A stretch of DNA of 64,000 nucleotides from NCBI RefSeq assembly GCF_003265705.1, contig NW_020312966.1, positions 23,067,750 through 23,131,749 of the forward strand. Direction: 5' to 3'. Both the position numbers and the translations under genes were made by a program. Numbering within the stretch: position 1 is the stretch's first letter; every line of letters starts with the position of its first letter. The notes under the pieces were generated by a model. That model had not been told where the DNA came from. It was given only the letters and a program-made list of their open reading frames with translations, and searched no databases. Positions 22,902 through 32,484 of the stretch are shown here, one piece after another. This DNA is from Callorhinus ursinus. Taxonomy: Eukaryota > Chordata > Mammalia > Carnivora > Otariidae.

Positions 22902-23804
22902 TGTGGGTCTGAATCACATGCTGTTTTTAGGTGCCATTTTATCTTTATTGTTCTTTAATCTCAGCCTTTTTATGATATTCACATTTTTGGAGAATATATT
23001 TGGTAGGCCATTTTTATAGCTCCTTCTCCTCACCTGGAAATTCTTTTCTGGAACTTATCTTTGTGCCAAGTTTGTAGGGTATTTTTACTCTCGTGAATCC
23101 TGAGAACTTAATACCAATCAAGTAGACAACTAGCACATAAAGAATATTGCAAGAGATACAAGGATATATAAAAAGGATGTCTCTGAAGACAGAGAACTCC
23201 CAAAGTCAAGGAAGAGCAGACAGGAAGAGTATGGACTTCAAGTGTAGAACCTGAGGTCATGGGAGACTATGGAGTCAATTGTTGATATAAAGGAAGACAG
23301 GCTAAGAGAGGAGCCATGAGATCCCATAAAGCTTCATTATATGGACAGGAAGGATTGAGTATTCTGGTGGAAGGAAACAAAGCAAGGAAATAATACAGTA
23401 CTTAATCTCAACAGTTTATGACCTTAATAATGAAGCTATAAGTACTACAACTCTTGTTATATGCCCAGCTAATATAGGGAGATGAAACAGATACATAAAA
23501 GCCATCAATGAAAATGATATCATTAATTATTTGAATAGTAGAAAAAGGCCAATAGGAATTTCTGTGAAATGTGAGGAAGTAGATAAAAATAAATCAGGAT
23601 ATTTTTATAGAGTAACAATAGGAGTGATTTGAAACAAACAAAATGTATTGTATATGTTGCTATATATGATTCTAACTGCTATTATAAAAGGTTGGACTAT
23701 CTTAAAAAGAAGTGATATTTGTACAACTCTGTTAATATACCAAAACTCACTGAATCATATATTTTCAAAGAGTGAATTTTGTGTTATATAAGTAATATTT
23801 TAGT
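22902..23804. other. Unassigned sequence
   Basis: AT-rich DNA, no element or gene recognised. Confidence 0.35.
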
Positions 23805-23822
23805 AAAGTTGCAACAAAATTT

Positions 23823-24021
23823 GGGGCTCCTGGGTGGCTCAGTCTGTTGAGCTTCAGACTCTTGATTTCAGCTCAGGTCATGATCTTGGGGTCGTGAGAT
23901 CAAGCCCCACATCAGGCTCTGCACTGGGCGTGGAGCCTGCTTGGGATTCTCTCTCTCCCTCTGCCCCTCCCCACCCCACTCTCTCTCTTCTTCTCTAAAA
24001 AGAATTAAAAAATTTTTTTAA
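23823..24021 (+). mobile_element. Can-SINE
   Basis: Plus-strand copy: ggctcctgggtggctcagtc, gctcaggtcatgatcttggg, CT-rich middle and A-rich tail. Perfect 15-bp target-site duplication aaagttgcaacaaaa at 23805-23819 and 24022-24036. Body variant (aggctctgcactgggcgtgg) is of an older type than its neighbour at 24284. Confidence 0.96.
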
Positions 24022-24283
24022 AAAGTTGCAACAAAACAATATATAAAATAAAAAATAATAAATCTGCAGGAAAAAAAGAAGACCCTTTTCTCAAGGGAGG
24101 ATGGTTTAGGGAGTGCAGGTTGAGCTAGATTTTTTGGGAGAGCTAAATTTCTCCATTCAATCAGTAGAGAAGAAATATAAATGTTAACTGGAAGAGTCAT
24201 CATGAAGATGACTTTGGGAAAAGAGGTGGGAGAGATAAGGCCCTGCATGGGAGCAAGGGTGGGATTTAAAACTCTCAAGGACA

Positions 24284-24480
24284 GGGTGCCTGGGTGGCTC
24301 AGTTGGTTAAGCGACTGCCTTCGGCTCAGGTCATGATCCTGGAGTCCCGGGATCGAGTCCCATATCGGGCTCCCTGCTCGGCGGGGAGTCTGCTTCTCCC
24401 TCTGACCCTCTTCCCTCTCGTGCTTTCTATCTCTCATTCTCTCTCTCTCTGAAATAAATAAATAAAATTTAAAAAAAAAT
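24284..24480 (+). mobile_element. Can-SINE, young type
   Basis: Plus-strand copy: gggtgcctgggtggctcagt, gcgactgccttcggctcagg, cccgggatcgagtcccatat, CT-rich middle, (AAAT)n tail. Target-site duplication aaaactctcaaggaca at 24268-24283 and 24481-24496. A third copy of the core ctctcaaggacag follows at 24528-24540 (see next feature). The 162-codon minus frame 24018-24506 crosses both SINEs and is not a gene. Confidence 0.96.
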
Positions 24481-24496
24481 AAAACTCTCAAGGACA

Positions 24497-24527
24497 AACA
24501 TAACAATAAAAAAATTTAAAAAAAAAA
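24497..24527 (+). mobile_element. Minimal L1 tail insertion
   Basis: The 31 bases between the second and third copy of ctctcaaggaca read aacataacaataaaa and then A-rich sequence. This equals the last bases of the young L1 copies in the window (taacataacaatagaaaa at 32447-32464). Best read as an L1 insertion truncated to its final 15 or so nucleotides plus the A tail. Confidence 0.7.
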
Positions 24528-24540
24528 CCTCTCAAGGACA

Positions 24541-25442
24541 GAGTATCCCTAAAGGACTTTGGGACAGGAGAAACACACTAAGTAGGCATTTTTAAGTCAT
24601 TTACCAGGGCATTCCTAGGCACCTGTCTCTTTTTTGGTCTTACAATGCTTTAGTAAATGTTACACTTCTCACTAATTCTTTTTCATCAATATGGACTCTT
24701 CAAGGGGAAATGAAAAGAAGACTATGAGTTGACTGAAGGCAAAAATATACCACGTGGGAAAGCTGAAGTTGAAGACAATGAGACGCTGTTGTGTAAATCT
24801 CTGGGAATTAGCAAAAATTCCAAGAAGAATAAAATTTTCCCAAACCGTGCAATTGGTGAGGTTTAAGATGAGATTACCAATTAACTGTTCTTGATGGCTA
24901 CAGTTGGACAAGCAGGGGCAGAGACAAGGACAGATATTCCCAGAAAATCGTTAAGATGCAAGGATCAGCAAATATATCCAAGTGTTTCCTCTTTATGCCT
25001 CGGGTTTCTACCAGCATAAGGCAAGCACACCAGCGCCGGCAGCCCATTTCAGCCCCACTCAGCTGTTGCCTTCGGGGAGATGTCTCTTCCATTCAGTCAG
25101 CAAACATTTCTCAAGCCCTTCCAGGAAGCAACATTTTTCTCTAATAAAAAATGTAGTCCATGCTGAGAAAACATATTATCTCTCACGTAATTAAATGATA
25201 CAATGCTGTTTCAGTAGTTTATCATTTTAATAATTAAGCTTTAAGCATCATAATTGTTTGTTACAAGACTGGCTAACAAGAATATTCCACGTGTGTGTGT
25301 GTATCAAATATACATATTTACATATAGATGGGCATGTGCATTTAATTATAAAATACTTGTGTTTTATTTCTATATCTTCTATGTAAATCAGTAATTAATA
25401 TGCTGCATTTATAAATAGTCCTGGTCCTAACACTATTTATAT
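24541..25442. other. Unassigned sequence
   Basis: No element recognised. Overlapping frames on both strands at 24898-25194 fall in a slightly GC-richer stretch (cagcgccggcagcccatttc) but do not share a frame or motif that suggests an exon. Confidence 0.35.
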
Positions 25443-25475
25443 ACATAGTATATTAATACTATATTAATACTATGT
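25443..25475. repeat. AT-rich imperfect palindrome
   Basis: acatagta at 25443-25450 pairs with tactatgt at 25468-25475 and the interior (ttaat/attaa) continues the symmetry with a 2-nt slip. Could extrude as a cruciform; no known role. Confidence 0.6.
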
Positions 25476-25517
25476 ATTAATACACTATAAAAGGGAGGGA
25501 GAGATATTTCAAATATG

Positions 25518-25519
25518 GT

Positions 25520-25556
<37 letters not shown>
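25518..25556. repeat. (GT)n microsatellite
   Basis: About 19 GT units with one interruption (tatg). Long enough to be polymorphic. Confidence 0.95.
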
Positions 25557-25557
<1 letters not shown>

Positions 25558-26337
25558 TCAACAAAAAGAACTTTATTATTTTTAAAAACATAGAGAGGTC
25601 AATAAGAATTTACTGAAGTGTTACAAAGTAGATGGGAAAAATCAAGAATTCCTAACCATTGGTATGATTCAAAACAAGCAAAAGTTATTTCTATATACAA
25701 TTCCAAATGCTTTTGTTAGAGAATGGATTATGTTAGAGAAGATCTCTCTGCACTTCCCAATTCAGGATGCTTTGGGAGTTTGGGGTGGATTAGACATTAG
25801 GGGGAGTTGAATTTCTTGTATACCAAAGATGAAGAAGAACTCTGTTTCCAAGGGGTCTTTGTGTGCCATGACTGAGGTCAACTCAACTCCCTATGGCGCT
25901 GATTCCATTTTCAACTTCCTGTGTGAGGGGGTCCTCACCTTTGTTGCTGTACCACTGACAGAGGAATGGACTCACCTTATTTGCATAATCAGGTAAAGAA
26001 ATCCTAAGGTCACACCCAGTAGAAATTGACTCTATTTTCCTGTTCCTCTCTTGACAATTCTAAACGAGTTTTTTTTGTCTCAGAAATACACCTGAGATAA
26101 GAACTCTCAGAAGAGAATAGATCACCCTTCAAAGGTCACCCTGTTCAACAGGCATCCCCTAGCCCATGTGATTATGTGGGCAGTCCTAACTGAGATGTAT
26201 GTGTCAACACACACCAGACTTAAGACTTAGTATGAAAAAAATTTGATTTCTCACTATATAATTTTATATCGATTTCATGTTCAAATGGTAATCATGCCAA
26301 ATAGACTAAATTACTAAAAGTAATTTCCTACATTTCC
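25557..26337. other. Unassigned sequence, possibly a decayed LTR at 25740-26220
   Basis: The phrases gcgctgattccattttcaac, gagggggtcctcacctttgt and attttcctgttcctctcttg have the feel of a class I LTR, but I cannot place them in a family. No gene seen. Confidence 0.3.
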
Positions 26338-26350
26338 TTATACATTTTTT

Positions 26351-26507
26351 AAAAGATTTTTTTTATTTATTTGAGAGAGAGAGCAAGAGAGCATAAGCAA
26401 GGGGAAGTGGCAGAGAGAGAAGGAGAAGCAGGCTTCCCATTGAGCAGGGAGCCCAATATGGGCTGAGCCCAAGGCAGATGCTTAACTGCTTAAGCCACCC
26501 AGGCACC
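26351..26507 (-). mobile_element. Can-SINE, internally deleted (first of a pair)
   Basis: Minus-strand copy: aaaagattttttttatttat, gaaggagaagcaggcttccc, then directly to gctgagcccaaggcagatgc and gccacccaggcacctc; the usual cgatcccaggaccctgggatc segment is missing. Stands directly beside a second minus-strand SINE. Confidence 0.9.
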
Positions 26508-26644
26508 TCACACTTTTTTTTTTAAGTAGGCTCCACACCCAACCTGGAGCCCAACATGGGGCTTGAACTCACTACCCTGAGATCAAGACCTGAGTTGAGA
26601 CCAAGAGTGGGACACTCAACTGATTGAGCCAGCCAGGTGCCACT
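26508..26644 (-). mobile_element. Can-SINE, truncated (second of a pair)
   Basis: Minus-strand copy of the older body: T-rich tail, aagtaggctccacacccaac, ctgagatcaagacctgagtt, actgattgagccagccaggt. The pair as a whole is bounded by ttatacatttttt at 26338-26350 and 26645-26657. This suggests that the older SINE came first and the younger one then used its T-rich (A-tail) end as a target. Confidence 0.9.
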
Positions 26645-26657
26645 TTATACATTTTTT

Positions 26658-27039
26658 TTAATGTGACCACTGGAAAATTTAAAATTAAATATGTAGTTCT
26701 ATTTTTATCCCTAGAGGACAGCATTGGAATAGAGGACTTAGAGAGTAAGAACTACAAATGGCATAACATTAAAAAAACATTTATTGTCACAGCTAATCAA
26801 ACTAATGAGAACTTACCTAACCGTTAGGTTTCAAGTTAGCAAGGTATTTAAAAATGTTAATACATATTACTAGCAAAGACATGATGAGATAAGCATGCTT
26901 ATGTATTACTGATGAGGTCATAAATCGTATATATTAATTTTATTATATAAATGGATATTAAAGAAATACATATAATTCATTATATAAATAAATTTATAAA
27001 TTATTATTTATAAATTATGAAATCTTTCCTTTAAAATAT
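26658..27039. other. AT-rich unassigned sequence
   Basis: Includes a strongly AT-rich tract at 26927-27020 (tatataaatg, ttataaattattatttataa). No gene or family seen. Confidence 0.5.
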
Positions 27040-27345
27040 GGGCCCCTTTTTACCAATTAACTTTACTTCTAGGAGGTACTTATAAGGAAATGATCAGATT
27101 TACATACACAGATTTATGTCCAGGTGTTGGTTGTGGTCCTATTTATTTTAGAGCCGTATTACAATACTTTGTATAATAAAAATAAGGAAATACTTGAATG
27201 AAATAGAGCTAATTCACAGGATAGAATATTGTCCATATTCTGGTCACAGCACATTTGTAACACTAATTTAATAATAGATGTTCATGCACTGAAATACAAA
27301 AATATAATCATAGTTGACTATAATCATCTGACTTTCATTTTTTTT
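27040..27345 (+). mobile_element. Old L1 ORF2 3' fragment
   Basis: aattaactttacttctagga, ggtcctatttattttagagc, aaggaaatacttgaatgaaa and aggatagaatattgtccata follow, in a decayed form, the L1 region just before the end of ORF2. Confidence 0.55.
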
Positions 27346-28744
27346 CTTGAATACACTTTTGGTTATTGATACAGATTTTGTAAACATTAGCAAGAATTAT
27401 GGGAAGTAAAGAAAAAGTGAACAAAATGGGTGCAGTATTTGCTGGTGTCGCTCATCACATCTCCTTACCTTCTCTTTCAAATATCCTCAACTTAGAAATG
27501 TCTTAAATAGGCACATAGAGAGTTAATATAATTTCCTTTAAACTCATTGCCTTTTCTCTCTCACTTTTTTCCTACCAAACCAAATGATTACTGAAGAACA
27601 TTTTAGCCACAGATAAGCTCTCAAATATTTCTTTGAAAACACTTATGTTAAGTTTAAAATAAATGCTTTCCCTCTCCCTTATCTAGGTGTTAACATGTTC
27701 TATGCTTTTTTTTTCTGATTCATACAAAAAGAATCATCTCATTAAATTTACATATTTATCTCCAACTCTCATTTTAATCTGTATTCATTTAATTTATTAG
27801 TCACTGAATACCCGATAGCATTTAATTAATATGTTTAAAAATTTCTCATTGCCAAAAAAAAGACCCAAACTCATGGCTTTAGATAAGTATTTAAATGTAA
27901 AAATAGTGACTTAATTGACTAACTATAAAAACTCAGGTCAATAAGTCTTGGCATAAGAAACACATCAGGATTTTTCTGGCTGGGGTCTGATGTTGACCAC
28001 AAATAAACTTACATTCTAATTCTTGTTTTTTAGTGGATCGATGTTGAAGAGTAGAGAGCAATGTTTATAATCATCCGGGTTATTCGTCACATTTACCAAC
28101 GTAAGTTCCAGCAGAGGTGATGGTATCATGGCCGCATCATCCAAGCCCAAGCTTAGAATCAACTTACCAGGACATAGGACATGTCAGGTCAAAGTTCTTA
28201 GCTTGAAGACAAGGATCATTTCAAAGTCATTGAGTAAGATTCCAATTTTCTACATGAAATGACCAAAATGAAGGGTATGTATTTATTCTCAGGATCCCCA
28301 AAGAACCTAGCATGAATAAAAATCGGAAAATGTGCAGGTGAATGTGTACTTGCAGACTTTTTTAATTTTTGTGATAACAAGGTTTTGCCTACCACCTCGT
28401 GCACAATTTTGTTAATGAATGACATTGCTCTTGAGCAATACGCACTTTGGGCTTTGGTACCATCTGGCATCGTCTGGCCAAACACAGTTCCCGCTGCGCA
28501 AGGTGACATGTCAAACAGTTAAGACAGCAGAGAATGGTCTTAATCATATTGACATCCTTGACAATTGGCACAGTGCTTATAAAATAGTAGGCATGCACAA
28601 ATGCTGTTATAATTCCTTAATGCATAAGAATAATCCTATATATATTCAACAAAAGTGTGATATTCAGGAAAATATTCTTGAGACCTCAAGTTGGTGGAAT
28701 GAGCATTTCCTCCAATAAATTATAGCTATAGTTCTTGATCGAGG
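27346..28744. other. Unassigned sequence
   Basis: No repeat recognised. The minus frames at 28216-28509 and 28389-28598 have no known motif. A 27-bp word at 28442-28468 recurs exactly at 29750-29776 (see findings). Confidence 0.35.
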
Positions 28745-30095
28745 CATATTTTACTTAAATAAAATCCATTCATTTTAAGCATACAGTTCAATGGAATTTG
28801 CACTTGATCGTAGCCAAAAGGCTGTTTGACCGTGTACATACTCATGATAAAATTTCCTTCTAAGCACCAATTGCCCTTCACCCCAATTATTTTGTTGTGT
28901 TGTGATTTAATTCCACTCAATTCATTTCCTCTTCAACCCCTGAGTTATTTAGGAGGGTATTTTTTACTTTCCAAATATTTTGTGGTTTCCCAGATGGCTT
29001 TCTATTTTACATTTCTACTGTAATTTTCTTGTGGACAGAGTATATGCTCTGTATGATTTAAGTTCTTATAAATTGACTGAATTTTTTTATTGTCCTGAAC
29101 AGACTCTAGTTATCTTAATGTTCCAGGTCACTTGAAAAGAACGTGATTTCTTTTATTGTGCTGTTCTATAAATGTCAATCAGGTCATGTGGGTAGTGGTG
29201 TTTCCATTTTCCATACCCTGACTGACTTTTCTGTCAACTCAGACCTCAGTCACTGAGGAAGGGCGTTTCAACCTCCATACACAACTGTGGTCTCATCTGG
29301 CTTTCCTTTGGCTCTCTTGGTGCTGGTTTCACATATTTACAAGCTCTGTTACAGGGCTTACTTATTTTAGGATTGTTATGTTTTTTCATGAATTGTTCCT
29401 TTGTATCATTTTTATATTTTATTCTTTATCCTCGACAATATTTTTTCTCCTGGGGTGTCATTTGTTTACCAGTCAAACTTTATTATGATTACTATTTGGA
29501 TATTATGTAATTTTTCATCCTCTTGCTTTTAACCAATTGTGTTCTTATGTTTAAAGCATATTTTTTTGTAGGCAGCATACAGTTGAGTTTTGGTTGTTGT
29601 TTTTAATCCATTCTGACAATTTCTGCTTTTTTATTGTTCATTTACATTCAATGTAACTATCGATATGGTTGTATTTTGGTGTAGCATATTACTATGTAAC
29701 ACTTGGTCCCATCTAGTCTTTGGTTCCCCTCCCCCCACCCAATTCTCTGGCACTTTGGGCTTTGGTACCATCTGGCTTCCATTTGGCTGAATTGGGCATT
29801 TTTAATCTATTCTTTCGATACATTGATGTGTTTCTTTGTTTATTTTTATTTTTGCTGGTTGTGCCAGAGTTTACAGCAGGATCCATAAGTTATCACAGGA
29901 TATCTTTCAAATATTGCACCACTTCATGGATAATGTAAAAATAATACACTGGAACTCCCCCTTCTTCCAGATTCCATCTCTCACTGCGATATGTTTTACT
30001 TCTGCATATGCTACAAGCTCCATACAGTATATTACCATCTTTATTTTAGTCAATGATTTTTACTTTTACTTTTAAAGTTATCATATAGGAGAACT
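28745..30095 (-). mobile_element. Old L1, ORF2 endonuclease region and ORF1-ORF2 linker, antisense
   Basis: On the plus strand one reads the reverse complement of L1M ORF2: tttccaaatattttgtggtt, gtggacagagtatatgctct, gttctataaatgtcaatcag, caatttctgcttttttattg and ttgtgccagagtttacagca, finishing with the inter-ORF linker (atgttttacttctgcatatg). The linker resumes at 32485, so this is the left part of one antisense element that reaches 34275. 28745-28850 is a less certain L1 3'-end scrap. Confidence 0.82.
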
Positions 30096-30232
30096 GACTT
30101 TATTTTAATTTTTGTGTATAGTTCTTTGGATTTTAACACATGTATGTATTTGTGTAGCCACCACCATCATCAGAATACAGAAAAGTTCCAAACTCCCCCC
30201 AAATCCCCTGTGCTACCAAGTTGTAAATATAT

Positions 30233-30780
30233 CCTGTGATTGTTAATTTTATGTGTCGACTTGACTGGGACCCTGGGTGCCCAGATATTTGGTCAAACGT
30301 GATCCTAGGTGTTTCTGTGAGGGTGTTTTTGAATGAGTTTAACATTGACATCAATAGACTGAGTAAATCAGCTTGCCCTCCCTAATGTGCGTGAGACTCA
30401 TCCTACCAGTTGAAGGCCCGAGTAGAACAAAAAGGCTGACATTTGTTTTCGTAAGAGAGAAATCTCTCCTGTCTCCTGGCTTTTGAACTGGGATGTCAGC
30501 TTTTTCCTGTCTTTGAACTTCACCTGAAACATCATCTCTTCTAGGGTCTCGAGCATGCTCCAGTCTCAGGCTACACCATCATCTCTCCAGGGTCTCCAGC
30601 TTGTCAACTAATCCTGCAGGGCTTGGGACTTCTCAACCTCCAGAATCGTATGAGCCAGCTCCTTAAAAATGTCTGCCTTTGTCTCAGATCATGATACCAG
30701 GGTCCTGGGATTGAGCCCCATGTTGGGCTCCCTGCTCAGTGGGAAGTCTTCTTGTCCCTCTACCCCTCCCCCCTGCTCAT

Positions 30781-30822
<42 letters not shown>

Positions 30823-30905
30823 AGAAATAAGTAAAATCTTTCAAAAAAAAAAAGAAAAAATAATATATATCCTATTGCTTCTGTTTCTCTGGAGAACTCT
30901 AAAGC
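30233..30905 (+). mobile_element. ERVL-type LTR (MLT2-like) within the antisense L1
   Basis: Motifs in order: attgttaattttatgtgtcg, acttgactgggaccctgggt, tttctgtgagggtgtttttg, atagactgagtaaatcagct, gcccgagtagaacaaaaagg, cctccagaatcgtatgagcc, and after a SINE, tcctattgcttctgtttctc. No internal retroviral region is attached. A solo LTR; borders within about 10 bp. Confidence 0.8.
30670..30865 (+). mobile_element. Can-SINE, 5'-truncated, inside the LTR
   Basis: Lacks the tRNA head: starts gtctgcctttgtctcagatc, then gtcctgggattgagccccat, a (TC)n tract at 30783-30821 and an A-rich tail. Located between ctccttaaaaat and taatatatatcc, which are contiguous in related LTRs. Target-site duplication not clearly resolved because the site is A-rich. 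Confidence 0.88.
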
Positions 30906-32179
30906 ATCCACCCCAGTCCCTGGTCCCCGGAAACTCCTGAGCTGTTCTCCATCACTACCATTTTTATCTTTTTGAGAACTTCATACACATGACATAATAG
31001 CACAAATCACCTTTTGAGATTGACTTATTTCACCTAAAATAGTGCATGTGAAATTTAAGCAAGCTGTTGAATGTATCAGTAGTTTGTACCTTTATATTGT
31101 TCACAATATTAAATTTTATAGATCTGAAACAATTTGTTTACCCATTCACTAGTTGAAGAGCATTTGAGTGTTTTCCAGTTTTTAGCCATCATGAATACAG
31201 ATGCTATGAACATTTGTGTGTAAGTTTTTGTGTGAGTATAAGTTTTCATTTCTCTAGGGCAGAGACCCAGAAGTGGGATTGATGGGTTTATAAGAAACTG
31301 TCAAGTGATTTTCTAGTGACTGTACCATTCGTTGTTTCTACCAGCAGTGTGAGAGAGTTAGAGGTGTTCTCCATCCAGCACCCAGTAGTACCAGCACTTT
31401 TTAGTTTAACCATTCTAATACACATATAGTAGTGTTTCATCATGGTTTCAGTTTGGCTTTCCCAAGTGGCTTAATGATGTTTTAACATCTTTTCATGTGT
31501 TTATTGGCCATCTTTGGTTCCTCCTTAGTGGCGTGTCAATTCATATTTTCTGCCTAGTTTTAATCAGGCTGTATTTTTTTTATTATTGAGCTTTGAGAAT
31601 TCTTTAAATATTCTGGATCCAAACTCTTTGTCACATATGAGATTTGAGAATATTTTCTCCCCATCCACAGCTCATCTTTCTATTCTCCTAACAGTGTCTT
31701 TCAAGAGCCAAAGATATTAAATATTGATGAAGTGTACATGAATCAAATTTTTATCGGTCACGCTTTGAATATCATGTCTAAGCACTCTGCAGAGCCCCAA
31801 GTCATAAAAGTATTCACAAAAATCATTTTTTAATGTTGGCGGGGATGTGGAGAAAGGGGAACCCTCCTACACTGTTGGTGGGAATGCAAGCTGGTGCAAC
31901 TACTCTGGAAAACAGTATGGAGGTTCCTCAAACAGTTGAACATAGAGCTACCCTACGATCCAGCAATTGCACTACTGGGTATTTACCCCAAAGATACAAA
32001 TGTAGGGATCCAAAGGGGTACGTGCACCCCGATGTTTATAGCAGCAATGTCCACAACAGCCAAACTGTGGAAAGAGCCAAGATGTCCATCAACAGATGAA
32101 TGGATAAAGAAGAGGTGGTATATATACACAATGGAATATTACGCAGCCATCAAAAGGAATGAGATCTTGCCATTTGCAA

Positions 32180-32279
32180 NNNNNNNNNNNNNNNNNNNNN
32201 NNNNNNNNNNNNNNNNNNNNNNNNNNNNNNNNNNNNNNNNNNNNNNNNNNNNNNNNNNNNNNNNNNNNNNNNNNNNNNN
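32180..32279. other. Assembly gap, 100 N
   Basis: Exactly 100 N, the conventional placeholder for a gap of unknown size. The same landmarks in the sibling L1 at 10686-11326 are 347 bp apart. Confidence 0.99.
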
Positions 32280-32310
32280 GGACTCCGAAAAACAAACTGA
32301 GGTTTCTAGA

Positions 32311-32333
32311 GGGGAGGGGGTTGGGGGGATGGG
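32311..32333 (+). other. G-quadruplex motif in L1 3' UTR
   Basis: Four G runs of 4, 5, 6 and 3 separated by 1-2 nt. A guanine-rich 3' UTR motif is a known property of mammalian L1. The antisense L1 copy has the matching C-run motif at 10843-10865. Confidence 0.85.
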
Positions 32334-32484
32334 CTAGCCTGGTGATGGGTATTAAAGAGGGCATGTTCAGCATGGAGCACTGGGTGTTATGCACAAACAA
32401 TGAATCATGGAATACTACATCAAAAATTGATGATGTATGGTGATTAACATAACAATAGAAAATTTTTTTAAAATCATTTTTTAA

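Larger units (their letters stand above)
30096..31818 (-). mobile_element. Second old L1, 3' UTR and ORF2 end, antisense, inserted in the first
   Basis: Plus-strand text is the reverse complement of an L1M 3' UTR (tagttctttggattttaaca, gtagccaccaccatcatcag) and ORF2 end (tttgtttacccattcactag, tgtttattggccatctttgg, atattttctccccatccaca). It sits between two parts of the linker of another antisense L1, so it must have inserted there. It contains an LTR at 30233-30905. Right edge lies at the young L1 insertion. Confidence 0.8.
31834..32469 (+). mobile_element. Young L1, 5'-truncated, with assembly gap
   Basis: Plus-strand L1 carrying the C-terminal part of ORF2 (frame 31894-32179, ending in a methionine-glutamate-tyrosine-tyrosine stretch typical of L1 ORF2) and, after the gap, the second half of the 3' UTR and A tail. 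Perfect 15-bp target-site duplication aaaatcattttttaa at 31819-31833 and 32470-32484. Non-coding as a whole because it lacks ORF1 and most of ORF2. Confidence 0.95.

Noticed and set aside
24018..24506. 162-codon open frame on the minus strand, the longest in the window
   Set aside because: It is a read-through of two Can-SINEs and the DNA between them; the arginine/glutamate-rich part is the SINE CT-repeat read backwards.
28216..28509. 97-codon minus-strand frame considered as a retropseudogene
   Set aside because: No family recognised, no A tail or target-site duplication, and overlapping frames on both strands suggest chance.
31894..32337. 147-codon plus-strand frame
   Set aside because: It is the truncated C-terminal end of L1 ORF2 running through the N gap; the frame after the gap is arbitrary.
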